Assembly (NCBI RefSeq): GCF_016756495.1
Contig: NZ_AP023243.1
Coordinates: 124,001-188,000, forward strand
DNA: 64,000 nt
Origin: Mesorhizobium sp. 113-3-3
GTDB taxonomy: Bacteria; Pseudomonadota; Alphaproteobacteria; Rhizobiales; Rhizobiaceae
Reading direction: 5' to 3'
The notes under the pieces are model-generated. The model ran no database searches and was not told where the DNA came from. It saw nothing but the letters and a program-made list of their open reading frames with translations. Shown piece by piece: positions 17,439 to 25,457 of this stretch (position 1 is its first letter; each line of letters starts with the position of its first letter). The translations under genes and the position numbers were made by a program.

Positions 17439-18608
17439 TCACTCGAAGACGATGCTCGGCACCGCCGCTTCGGCCGCGCCGCGCTCTTCATTGACCCTGT
17501 CCCAGACCTTGGCGGCGATGTCGCGATAGGTTTTGGCCTCCGCGCTATCGGGCTTCGAGACAACCACAGGCGCCCCGGCATCCGAGCTTTCGCGGATGCC
17601 CATTTCGAGCGGCACTTCGCCGAGGAAGGTCACGCCGAGGCGTTCGGCCTCGCGACGCGCGCCGCCATGGCCGAAAATGTCGTAGCGCTTGCCGGTGTCG
17701 GGCGCGATGAAATAGCTCATGTTCTCCACGATGCCGAGCAGCGGCACGTCGACCTTCTTGAACATGTTCAGCCCCTTGCGGGCGTCGATCAGCGCCAGGT
17801 CCTGCGGCGTCGAGACGATGACGGCGCCGGCCAGCGGCACCTGCTGGGCCATGGTCAGCTGCGCGTCGCCGGTGCCGGGCGGCATGTCGACGACGAGCAC
17901 GTCGAGCCGGCCCCATTCGACCTCGCGCAGCATCTGCGTCAGCGCCGACATCACCATCGGCCCGCGCCAGATCATCGGCGTCTCCTCATCGACGAGGAAG
18001 CCCATCGACATCACCTTGAGGCCGTAATTCTCCATCGGCTTCAGGATCTTGCCGTCGACCGTCTGCGGCCGGCCGTGAATGTTGAGGAGCTTCGGCATGG
18101 ACGGGCCGTAGATGTCGGCATCAAGCACGCCGACCCTCAAGCCATTGGCGGCAAGGCCCAGCGCCAGATTGACGGCGGTGGTCGACTTGCCGACGCCGCC
18201 CTTGCCCGAGGCAACCGCAATGATCGCCTCGATGCCTGGGACGCCGCGCTTGCCCGAGCTGTGCGAGGCCGGCGCCTGCGGCGCGGGACGCTGCGGAGCC
18301 GCCGGCGGTGCCGGCCTGGGCGCGGCGCGCGCCGGGACCGGCGCCTCCATGCCGCCGCCCTTTTTCTCCGCCGTCAGCGCCACGACGGCACCGGCGACGC
18401 CGGGAATTGATTTCACCACCCGTTCTGCGGCGGCGCGCAGCGGTTCCATTTCCTGCGCCCTGGCGGCGGGAACAGTGATCGAGAAGAACACTTTCGAATC
18501 GGCGATGAAAATTTCCGAAACCATCCCGAGGTCGACGATGTTGCCGGTGAAGTCCGGCCCATTGACCGTCTTCAGGCGCTCGGTGACGATTTCCTTGGTG
18601 ACGGTCAT
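17439..18608 (-). CDS. mrp: Mrp/ApbC-type iron-sulfur carrier ATPase
   Basis: 389 residues. An N-terminal MIP18/DUF59-like domain (about 1-95) is followed by a Pro/Ala-rich linker and a MinD/Mrp P-loop domain with the deviant Walker A GKGGVGKST and the DMPPGTGDAQL motif. Mrp proteins carry or help assemble Fe-S clusters in the cytoplasm. The position where E. coli ApbC has its cluster-binding CxxC reads FIAPDTGKRYDIF here, with no cysteine, so cluster handling may differ. The ATG at 18608 has GAGGAAAG upstream. It converges with the CoxG-like gene. Confidence 0.92.
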   Translation of the reverse strand: MTVTKEIVTERLKTVNGPDFTGNIVDLGMVSEIFIADSKVFFSITVPAARAQEMEPLRAAAERVVKSIPGVAGAVVALTAEKKGGGMEAPVPARAAPRPAPPAAPQRPAPQAPASHSSGKRGVPGIEAIIAVASGKGGVGKSTTAVNLALGLAANGLRVGVLDADIYGPSMPKLLNIHGRPQTVDGKILKPMENYGLKVMSMGFLVDEETPMIWRGPMVMSALTQMLREVEWGRLDVLVVDMPPGTGDAQLTMAQQVPLAGAVIVSTPQDLALIDARKGLNMFKKVDVPLLGIVENMSYFIAPDTGKRYDIFGHGGARREAERLGVTFLGEVPLEMGIRESSDAGAPVVVSKPDSAEAKTYRDIAAKVWDRVNEERGAAEAAVPSIVFE

Positions 18609-18823
18609 GATCTTTCCTCGGCGTTTTGCGATCCAGATAGTGCAGTTTCCAACGAGAACCAAGCCGTGACGCAAAGGCTTAGCCAGCGTGCCACGGAAAA
18701 CGACCGATGCTGTCGGATTTTGCCTGATGACACTTCCTGCCGGCAATTGCCGATGGCCAAACGGGCAGCGCGCCCTATTTCGGTTGCCTGAGCGAGACAA
18801 GACAATCCGGGAAGGAGACGGTC

Positions 18824-19201
18824 ATGCTTCAAAACAGCAACGCAACGGCCAATCTCGCCGTCAAGGACCTGGCGAGGGCCAAGGCATTCTATGAGGGCAC
18901 GCTAGGCCTCAAGCAGGTCGACGACATGGGCGGCGAACTCATTGTCTACAAAAGCGGTGCCACGCTGATCAATGTCTATCACTCGCAATTTGCCGGAACC
19001 AACAAGGCGACGGCACTGACCTTTACGGTTGGCGACCAGATCGGCGATGTCGTCAAATCGCTGAAATCGAAGGGCGTGGCCTTCGAACATTATGAGATGC
19101 CCGGCCTGACGCTCGAAGGCGACGTCCATGTCGGCGACGGCATGAAGGTCGCCTGGTTCAAGGACCCCGACGGCAATATCCTGAACCTCGTCGACAAATA
19201 G
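18824..19201 (+). CDS. VOC-family (glyoxalase/bleomycin resistance-like) protein
   Basis: 125 residues with the two beta-alpha-beta-beta-beta units of the vicinal oxygen chelate fold: TANLAVKDLARAKAFYEGTLG at the start and VAWFKDPDGNILNLVDK at the end. His and Glu metal positions are not obvious in the first unit, so it could be a binding or detoxification protein rather than a true glyoxalase. GGAAGGAG lies upstream of the ATG. It is a single gene, divergent from mrp. Confidence 0.85.
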   Translation: MLQNSNATANLAVKDLARAKAFYEGTLGLKQVDDMGGELIVYKSGATLINVYHSQFAGTNKATALTFTVGDQIGDVVKSLKSKGVAFEHYEMPGLTLEGDVHVGDGMKVAWFKDPDGNILNLVDK

Positions 19202-19217
19202 GCTTCGGCGCTTCGGG

Positions 19218-20222
19218 TCAGCCTGCCAGGTTTGTGACGAAATAGGTGAGAGCCGAGATCGCCGCCGTCGCCGGCAAGGTGACGACCCAGGCGATGACGA
19301 TGTTGCCGGCGATGCCCCAGCGCACCGCCGAGACGCGGCGGGCGGCGCCGACGCCGATGATGGCGCCGGTAATCGTATGCGTGGTCGATACGGGAACGCC
19401 AAGCCACGTGGCGGCGAACAACGTTATGGCGCCGCCGGTTTCGGCGCAGAAGCCCTGCATCGGATTGAGCCGGGTGATCTTCGACCCCATTGTGTGCACG
19501 ATCCGCCAGCCGCCGAACAGCGTGCCGAGCGCCAGCGCCGACTGGCAGGTCAGAACGACCCAGAGCGGCACGTAGAATTTCTCGCCGAGCATGCCTTGCG
19601 AATAGAGCAGCACGGCGATGATGCCCATGGTCTTCTGGGCATCGTTGCCGCCATGGCCCAGCGAATAGAGCGAGGCGGAAAAGAACTGCAGGACGCGAAA
19701 CGTGTTGTCGACGGCGAACGGCGTCTGGCGCACGAACAGCCACGAAACCACGAGGACCAGGACGAGCGCCAGGACAAAACCGGTCGCCGGCGACAGCACG
19801 ATCGCGGCGACCGTCTTGCCAAGTCCCGACCAGACGATGGCGCCGACGCCTCCCTTTGCAACGCCGGCGCCGACCAGCCCGCCGATCAGCGCGTGCGAAC
19901 TGCTCGAGGGGATGCCGGCGATCCAGGTGACGATGTTCCAGACGATGGCGCCGACCAGGGCCGAGAAGATCACTGCCGGCGTGACGATGCTGACGTCGAC
20001 GATGCCCTTTCCAACGGTCTCGGCGACATGCAGGCCGAAGAACATGAAGGCGATGAAGTTGAAGAAGGCCGCCCACAGCACTGCATATTGCGGCCGGAGC
20101 ACGCGGGTGGAGACGATGGTGGCGATGGAATTGGCCGCATCGTGCAGACCATTGAGAAAATCGAAGAACAGCGCGACGGCGACGAGGCCGGCCAACAGGG
20201 GAAAAGCGATCGCGACGTCCAT
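19218..20222 (-). CDS. pit: Low-affinity inorganic phosphate transporter, PiT family
   Basis: 334 residues with about ten membrane helices. The PiT signature is seen twice: FDFLNGLHDAANSIATIVSTRVL near the N-terminus and GGNDAQKTMGI in the second half. It imports phosphate, probably as a metal-phosphate complex or with protons, across the inner membrane. It follows the DUF47 gene by 3 bp, the same order as the orfA-pit operon of Sinorhizobium meliloti. In that organism pit is used when phosphate is plentiful and repressed by PhoB; no Pho box was identified here. Confidence 0.93.
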   Translation of the reverse strand: MDVAIAFPLLAGLVAVALFFDFLNGLHDAANSIATIVSTRVLRPQYAVLWAAFFNFIAFMFFGLHVAETVGKGIVDVSIVTPAVIFSALVGAIVWNIVTWIAGIPSSSSHALIGGLVGAGVAKGGVGAIVWSGLGKTVAAIVLSPATGFVLALVLVLVVSWLFVRQTPFAVDNTFRVLQFFSASLYSLGHGGNDAQKTMGIIAVLLYSQGMLGEKFYVPLWVVLTCQSALALGTLFGGWRIVHTMGSKITRLNPMQGFCAETGGAITLFAATWLGVPVSTTHTITGAIIGVGAARRVSAVRWGIAGNIVIAWVVTLPATAAISALTYFVTNLAG

Positions 20223-20225
20223 CGA

Positions 20226-20867
20226 CTAGACGTTCTCGATGACGATGCCGCTGATCTCGTTGGCGACGTCCTCGAAACGGTCGACCACCTTCTCCAGCTG
20301 GCCATAGATTTCGCTGCCGATGAGATAGGCCATCGCGTCACCGCGGCCATGGCGCCTGAACAGGTCCTTCAGGCCCTGCTCGTGCAAATCGTCGGCACGG
20401 CCTTCGGCGCGCATCACCTCCTCGGCGAGGGCGTTGAGGCGTGCGCTGTTGGCGCCGACCTTGGCGAGCAGCGGGATCGCTTCCGCGACCAAGCGGGCGG
20501 CGTCGACGATGACGGCACCCATTTCCTGCATCAGCGGATCGAACTCCCTCTTCTCGAACAGCCTCACCGTCTTGACGGTCTTGTGCATCATGTCGATGGC
20601 GTCATCCATCGACTGGATCAGATCCTTGATGTCGCCGCGATCGAAAGGCGTGATGAAAGAGCGCCGTACGGCAAGCAGGACTTCCGCCGTGATATGATCG
20701 GCCTCGTCCTCGAGATCGACGATCTTCTGGCACCAGCGATCGATGTCCTTGCCCTGAAGCAGCAGCTGCAGCGCTTCCGCGCCGCCGACCACCGTACGGG
20801 AATGCCGCTCGAAGAGCTCGAAGAAACGATCCTCGCGTGGCAGCAGCTTGCGGAACCAGCCCAGCAT
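20226..20867 (-). CDS. DUF47/PhoU-like accessory protein of the Pit transporter
   Basis: 213 residues, mostly helical with PhoU-like repeats. It starts MLGWFRKLLPREDRFFELFERH and contains the conserved DLIQSMDDAIDMMHKTVKTVRLFE region and EDVANEISGIVIENV at the end. DUF47 proteins accompany PiT transporters and are thought to control their activity (orfA of S. meliloti). The ATG at 20867 has GGGAGG upstream; the frame is open further back without supporting signals. It is co-transcribed with pit. Confidence 0.88.
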   Translation of the reverse strand: MLGWFRKLLPREDRFFELFERHSRTVVGGAEALQLLLQGKDIDRWCQKIVDLEDEADHITAEVLLAVRRSFITPFDRGDIKDLIQSMDDAIDMMHKTVKTVRLFEKREFDPLMQEMGAVIVDAARLVAEAIPLLAKVGANSARLNALAEEVMRAEGRADDLHEQGLKDLFRRHGRGDAMAYLIGSEIYGQLEKVVDRFEDVANEISGIVIENV

Positions 20868-20969
20868 TGTCGACCTCCCAGTTTCATCCACATAGCGCCG
20901 CATCGCGCCGCAGGGAACAGTAAGCCGGCTCAAATATGTGGATTGAGCACCGGGGCCGTCGGAGCCCGA

Positions 20970-22217
20970 TCACTCGAAGGCGAGTTCCAGACGCCTTTCG
21001 GCCTGGGCGACGACCCGGCATTTCGTCTCGAACCGATCCGCCCTGATGGCCAGCACGAACTGGCCGGGAATGCCGGCGATGTTCGAAACGTCGATGGTGG
21101 CACCATCCTCGCCAATGCTGCGAACCGTGCAGTCGATGGTCGACATGCGGGCGTTGAAGACGATCTGCCCGGCCTTCAGCACCCTGCGCCGCGGCCGTAC
21201 CTGATCGCCCTGGGAGGAATTCCAGGCCGAGGTCCGATTGCGGCCGGCTTGCTTCGAGCGGTACATGGCGGCGTCGGCGCGTTCGATCAGTTCCTGCAGG
21301 CCGCTGGTCGCCGGGTCGAGCGAGGCAATTCCGAAGCTCGCGGTGACCTGCATTTCATGTACGCCGTGCGTGATCCGCATGGCCTCGATGGTGCCACGCA
21401 GCCGCTCGGCGGATTCAAGCGCACCGTTGCGGCCGGTGTAGAGAAGCACCGCGAATTCCTCACCTCCGACGCGTCCGAATATGTCGACGTCCCGCAGGGT
21501 TGCACTGCATTGCCGGGCCACACCACTCAGGACCTTGTCGCCCGCGGCATGGCCGAAATTGTCGTTGACCGATTTGAAATGGTCGACATCAAACGCAATG
21601 CAGGAGAAATCGAAGCGCTGACGCTGCGCCAGCGCGAATGCCTTGTTGCCCTGGTCGATGAAGGCCCGCCGCGACAGCACGCCGGTCAGCGCATCACTGG
21701 AGGCGTGCTGGCGCAGTTCCAGCTCGTCCATGGCAAGATCGGCGAAATCCTGCAGGATTGCGATATCGCGGTCGCTGAATTCGCGCGGCGTGTAGCCGAT
21801 CGCGCAGACACTGCCGATGTTGTGGCCGTCGCGGCTTCGCAAGGGCACGCCCGCGTAGAAGCGGATATGAGGATCGTTCCTGACCATGGGATTGTCGGCG
21901 AAACGGGGATCCTTGGTCGCGTCGGTGACGATCAGCGGCTCCTCGCTAAGGATCGTGTACTGGCAGAATGTCGCCTTGCGTTCGACTTCATTGACCGCCA
22001 GGCCCTCGCAGGCCTTGTACCATTGGCGGTGCCCGTCAATGACCGAGACGATGGCGATCGGGACATCGAAGACCGTCTTGATCAATCGCGTGATCCGGTC
22101 GAACGACGCTTCGCGCGGCGTGTCCAGAACATCGAAGCGCTCGACGGCCCTGAGCCGTGCTGCCTCGCGCAGGTCAGCGACGGAAGGCGCCGGCATTTCC
22201 GAATGCTCCTGGAGCAT
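20970..22217 (-). CDS. GAF-GGDEF diguanylate cyclase with C-terminal PilZ-like domain
   Basis: About 415 residues. A GAF domain (about 25-160) is followed by a GGDEF domain (about 170-325) with intact GGEEF at about 250-254 and an allosteric I-site RDVD exactly five residues before it. Residues 335-415 resemble a rhizobial PilZ domain (RRRVLKAGQIVFN, STIDCTVRSIGEDGA), but the second half of the c-di-GMP-binding motif is altered, so binding may be lost. The protein should make c-di-GMP in response to a GAF-sensed signal, with feedback inhibition. The ATG at 22217 is chosen; an upstream in-frame ATG at 22304 is possible. Confidence 0.85.
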   Translation of the reverse strand: MLQEHSEMPAPSVADLREAARLRAVERFDVLDTPREASFDRITRLIKTVFDVPIAIVSVIDGHRQWYKACEGLAVNEVERKATFCQYTILSEEPLIVTDATKDPRFADNPMVRNDPHIRFYAGVPLRSRDGHNIGSVCAIGYTPREFSDRDIAILQDFADLAMDELELRQHASSDALTGVLSRRAFIDQGNKAFALAQRQRFDFSCIAFDVDHFKSVNDNFGHAAGDKVLSGVARQCSATLRDVDIFGRVGGEEFAVLLYTGRNGALESAERLRGTIEAMRITHGVHEMQVTASFGIASLDPATSGLQELIERADAAMYRSKQAGRNRTSAWNSSQGDQVRPRRRVLKAGQIVFNARMSTIDCTVRSIGEDGATIDVSNIAGIPGQFVLAIRADRFETKCRVVAQAERRLELAFE

Positions 22218-22264
22218 GCGAACCACCTGTCTTCGGCGCCCCTGCCGCACCGACCATGATGGCG

Positions 22265-22286
22265 AACCAAATATTATCAATTGGTT
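22265..22286. promoter_or_regulatory. AACCAA/TTGGTT inverted repeat between the cyclase and LysR genes
   Basis: Arms AACCAA (22265-22270) and TTGGTT (22281-22286) flank ten A+T-rich bases in the 162-bp divergent spacer. It may be an operator for one of the two flanking genes, possibly LysR autoregulation. Confidence 0.4.
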
Positions 22287-22340
22287 ATTGCTTGCTGTCG
22301 CCATTCGCCGCCGCATGCGCGATGATCTATCAACGGCTCC

Positions 22341-22360
22341 GCCGCGCGATTTCGCGCGGC
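22341..22360 (+). promoter_or_regulatory. GC-rich stem-loop in the leader of the LysR gene
   Basis: A perfect 8-bp stem GCCGCGCG/CGCGCGGC with the loop ATTT ends 20 bases before the start codon of the formate dehydrogenase regulator. It could limit ribosome access to the weak AAAAAGG site that follows. Confidence 0.45.
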
Positions 22361-22379
22361 GACGCAAAAAGGCTCCGGC

Positions 22380-23279
22380 ATGATCGACAAACTCGAATTC
22401 TTCATCGCATTGGCCAAGGAAGAGCATTTCGGCCGGGCGGCGGAAGCATGCGGCGTCACCCAGCCGACCCTGTCGGCCGGCATCAAGCAACTGGAGGGGC
22501 AGCTCGGCGTCATGCTGGTCAACCGCGGGTCGCGGTTCCAGGGGCTGACGCCGGAAGGCAAGCAGGTGCTGGTCTGGGCGCGCCGCATCGTGGGCGATTC
22601 AAGGACCATGCGCGAGGAGATGCGCGCGGCGCGCCACGGTCTTTCCGGACGCATCCGCATCGCCGCCATCCCGACGGCACTCGCCATGGTGGCGCGGCTG
22701 ACGACGCCGTTTCGCGAAAAGCATCCGGGCGTCACCTTCTCGGTGCTGTCGCGCACTTCCATCGAGGTCTTGTCGCTGCTCGGCAATTTCGACATCGACG
22801 CCGGCATCACCTATCTCGACAACGAGCCGCTCGGGCGGGTGACCAGCGTGCCGCTGTATGACGAGCGCTATCAGCTCATCACGGCGGTAGGAAACCCCTA
22901 TTCCGACCGCGACAAAGTGACATGGGCCGAGATCAGCCGGTTGCCGCTGTGCCTGCTGACGCCGGACATGCAGAACCGCCGCATCATCGACCAGCATCTG
23001 GCCGAGGCCGGCGTGCAGGTGCGGCCGACGCTGGAATCCAACTCGATGATCGTGCTGTTCTCGCACATACGCACCGGCAAATGGTCGTCGATCATGCCGC
23101 TCAACCTCGCGGAAACATTCGGCTTTTCCGAACCGATCCGGGCCATCCCGATCGTCGAGCCCGACGCCAGCCACACGGTTGGCCTTGTGGCCGCGCCGCG
23201 CGAGCCGCACACGCCGCTGGTGCAGGCGCTGCTGGACGAGGCAATGGCGCTGGCAGACGATTTCCGCAACCACCGCTAG
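22380..23279 (+). CDS. fdsR: LysR-family regulator of the formate dehydrogenase operon
   Basis: 299 residues. The N-terminal helix-turn-helix is HFGRAAEACGVTQPTLSAGI (about 17-36), followed by the linker helix and a LysR substrate-binding domain of normal length (GRIRIAAIPTALAM onward). It lies 135 bp upstream of fdsG on the same strand, and a perfect 25-bp palindrome with a T-N11-A core is located between them, so it almost certainly controls the fds genes. The effector is probably formate or a related one-carbon compound (inference from family and context). Confidence 0.85.
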   Translation: MIDKLEFFIALAKEEHFGRAAEACGVTQPTLSAGIKQLEGQLGVMLVNRGSRFQGLTPEGKQVLVWARRIVGDSRTMREEMRAARHGLSGRIRIAAIPTALAMVARLTTPFREKHPGVTFSVLSRTSIEVLSLLGNFDIDAGITYLDNEPLGRVTSVPLYDERYQLITAVGNPYSDRDKVTWAEISRLPLCLLTPDMQNRRIIDQHLAEAGVQVRPTLESNSMIVLFSHIRTGKWSSIMPLNLAETFGFSEPIRAIPIVEPDASHTVGLVAAPREPHTPLVQALLDEAMALADDFRNHR

Positions 23280-23302
23280 GGTAGAGAATGGCGGCTGAGC
23301 GT

Positions 23303-23327
23303 GCTTGATAGAAAATTTCTATCAAGC
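23303..23327. promoter_or_regulatory. 25-bp LysR-type operator upstream of fdsG
   Basis: Perfect inverted repeat: GCTTGATAGAAA, one central A, then its reverse complement TTTCTATCAAGC. The core TAG-N7-CTA satisfies the LysR T-N11-A rule. It is centred about 100 bp before the fdsG start, a normal distance for activation by the adjacent LysR protein. Confidence 0.8.
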
Positions 23328-23414
23328 GACGGATCAGCTTTATTGATTTCGCTGGTTTCCTCTGTTTTTGTAACGACTTAGCGCTAGAACGCTACCGACC
23401 AGGGAGGGCGCTGC

Positions 23415-23894
23415 ATGACGATGCAGCCTGCAAGTACCGAGATCGCATCGCGCACGGCGGCGATTATCCAGGAGATGAAGGGCCTCGAAGGCCCGTTGCT
23501 GCCGATCCTGCACGAGATCCAGGAAGAGTTCGGCCACGTGCCGCAGGCGGCACTGCCGGTCATCGCGGATGGGCTTAACCTCTCCAGGGCCGAGGTGCAC
23601 GGCGTCGTCACCTTCTACCATGATTTCCGTGCCCGTCCGGCCGGGCGGCATGTGCTCAAGCTCTGCCAGGCGGAAGCCTGCCAGTCGATGGGCTCGGATG
23701 CCGTAGCCGCCAAGATCAAGCAGTTGCTGGGCATCGGTTTCCATGAGACCACCCGCGACGGATCGGTTACACTCGAGCCGGTCTATTGCCTCGGGCTTTG
23801 CGCCTGTTCGCCGTCGGCGATGCTGGACGGCGAGGTGATCGGGCGGCTCGATGACGAGAAGATCGACGAGATCCTTGCCGAGGTGCGCTCATGA
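23415..23894 (+). CDS. fdsG: Formate dehydrogenase gamma subunit FdsG
   Basis: 159 residues, NuoE-like thioredoxin-fold [2Fe-2S] subunit. Cysteine ligands are visible in KLCQAEACQSMG and in VYCLGLCACSP. The fold start LLPILHEIQEEFGHVP is typical. With FdsB it forms the NADH-binding diaphorase part of the soluble NAD-dependent molybdenum formate dehydrogenase. GGGAGG lies shortly before the ATG, and the gene overlaps fdsB by four bases (ATGA). First gene of the operon under LysR control. Confidence 0.95.
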   Translation: MTMQPASTEIASRTAAIIQEMKGLEGPLLPILHEIQEEFGHVPQAALPVIADGLNLSRAEVHGVVTFYHDFRARPAGRHVLKLCQAEACQSMGSDAVAAKIKQLLGIGFHETTRDGSVTLEPVYCLGLCACSPSAMLDGEVIGRLDDEKIDEILAEVRS

Positions 23895-25447
23895 TCCCCC
23901 GCATCTACATTCCCGGCGATTCCGGCGCGCTGGCGCTCGGCGCCGAAAAGGTGGCCAAGGCTGTTCGCGCGGAACTCGCCGAACGCGGCATCGAAGCCAA
24001 GATCGTGCGCAACGGCTCGCGCGGCGCCTATTTCCTCGAGCCCATGGTCGAAGTGGCGACTGCCAACGGCCGCGTCGCCTACGGACCGGTGAAGCCCTCC
24101 GACGTGAAGAGCCTGTTCGACAGCGGCTTCCTCACCGGCGGCCACCACAAGCGCTGGCTCGGTGCGCCCGACAAGATCCCGTTCCTGGCCAAGCAGACGC
24201 GGCTGACCTTTGCCCGCTGCGGCATCAACGACCCGCTTTCGCTCGACGCCTACAAATCGCTTGGCGGGCTCAAGGGCTTGCAGAACGCCGTGGCCATGGC
24301 GCCGGCCGACATCGTCAAGCAGGTTACGGACTCGGGCCTGCGCGGCCGCGGCGGCGCCGGCTTCCCGACCGGCATCAAGTGGAAGACGGTGCTGGATACG
24401 ACGTCCGAGCGCAAATACATCGTCTGCAACGCCGACGAGGGCGACAGCGCGACCTTCGCCGACCGCATGATCATGGAAGGCGACCCCTTCGTGCTGATCG
24501 AAGGCATGGCGATCGCCGGCATCGCCACCGGGGCGACCAAGGGCTTCGTCTATATCCGCTCGGAATATCCGCATGCGGTGGCGACAATGAACAAGGCCGT
24601 CGAAATCGCCCGCAGGGCCGGCGTGCTCGGCGTCAATGTGCTGGGTTCGCCCAACGCCTTCGACATGGAAATCCGCGTCGGCGCCGGCGCCTATGTCTGC
24701 GGCGAGGAAACCTCGCTGCTGAACAGCCTGGAAGGCAAGCGCGGCGTGGTGCGCGCCAAGCCGCCGCTGCCGGCGATCCAGGGCCTGTTCGGCAAGCCGA
24801 CGGTGATCAACAACGTCATCAGCCTGGCCTCCGTGCCTATCATCATGGACAAGGGTGCGGCCTTCTACAAGGATTTCGGCATGGGCCGCTCGCGCGGCAC
24901 GATCCCGATCCAGATCGCCGGCAATGTCAGGAATGGCGGCCTGTTCGAGACCGCCTTCGGCCTGACGCTGGGTGAAATCGTCGATGATATCGGCGGCGGC
25001 ACGGCCACCGGCCGTCCGGTGAAGGCGGTGCAGGTCGGCGGTCCGCTTGGCGCCTATTTCCCGCGCGGACTGTTCGACACGCCGTTCGACTACGAAGAAT
25101 TCGCCAAGCGTGACGGGCTGATCGGCCATGCCGGCATCACCGTGTTCGACGACACGGCCGACATGCTGAAGCAGGCGCGCTTTGCCATGGAATTCTGTGC
25201 CATCGAAAGCTGCGGCAAGTGCACGCCATGCCGCATCGGCTCGACGCGCGGCATCGAGACCATCGACAGGCTCGCCGCCGGCATCGAGCCGGAAAAGAAC
25301 CTCGCTCTGGTCACCGACCTCTGCAACACGATGAAGTTCGGTTCGCTGTGCGCGCTGGGCGGCTTCACGCCGTACCCGGTGATGAGCTCGATCACGCATT
25401 TCCCCGAAGATTTCAAGCCCGCGCCGGCGCGCGTGGCTGCTGAATAG
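23891..25447 (+). CDS. fdsB: Formate dehydrogenase beta subunit FdsB
   Basis: 518 residues, NuoF-like. An N-terminal thioredoxin-like [2Fe-2S]-type segment (about 1-120) precedes the FMN/NAD domain with GLRGRGGAGFPTGIKW and NADEGDSATFADR, and the C-terminal [4Fe-4S] ligand pattern ESCGKCTPCR plus a later Cys in DLCNTMKFGSLCALG. It takes electrons from the Fe-S chain to FMN and reduces NAD+. It starts within the fdsG stop codon and is followed 10 bp later by fdsA. Confidence 0.96.
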   Translation: MIPRIYIPGDSGALALGAEKVAKAVRAELAERGIEAKIVRNGSRGAYFLEPMVEVATANGRVAYGPVKPSDVKSLFDSGFLTGGHHKRWLGAPDKIPFLAKQTRLTFARCGINDPLSLDAYKSLGGLKGLQNAVAMAPADIVKQVTDSGLRGRGGAGFPTGIKWKTVLDTTSERKYIVCNADEGDSATFADRMIMEGDPFVLIEGMAIAGIATGATKGFVYIRSEYPHAVATMNKAVEIARRAGVLGVNVLGSPNAFDMEIRVGAGAYVCGEETSLLNSLEGKRGVVRAKPPLPAIQGLFGKPTVINNVISLASVPIIMDKGAAFYKDFGMGRSRGTIPIQIAGNVRNGGLFETAFGLTLGEIVDDIGGGTATGRPVKAVQVGGPLGAYFPRGLFDTPFDYEEFAKRDGLIGHAGITVFDDTADMLKQARFAMEFCAIESCGKCTPCRIGSTRGIETIDRLAAGIEPEKNLALVTDLCNTMKFGSLCALGGFTPYPVMSSITHFPEDFKPAPARVAAE

Positions 25448-25457
25448 GAGCTGGCAG

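Noticed and set aside
19377..22259. 960-residue plus-strand frame across pit, DUF47 and the cyclase gene
   Set aside because: It runs through three real genes on the opposite strand and has no recognisable domain; random openness in GC-rich DNA.
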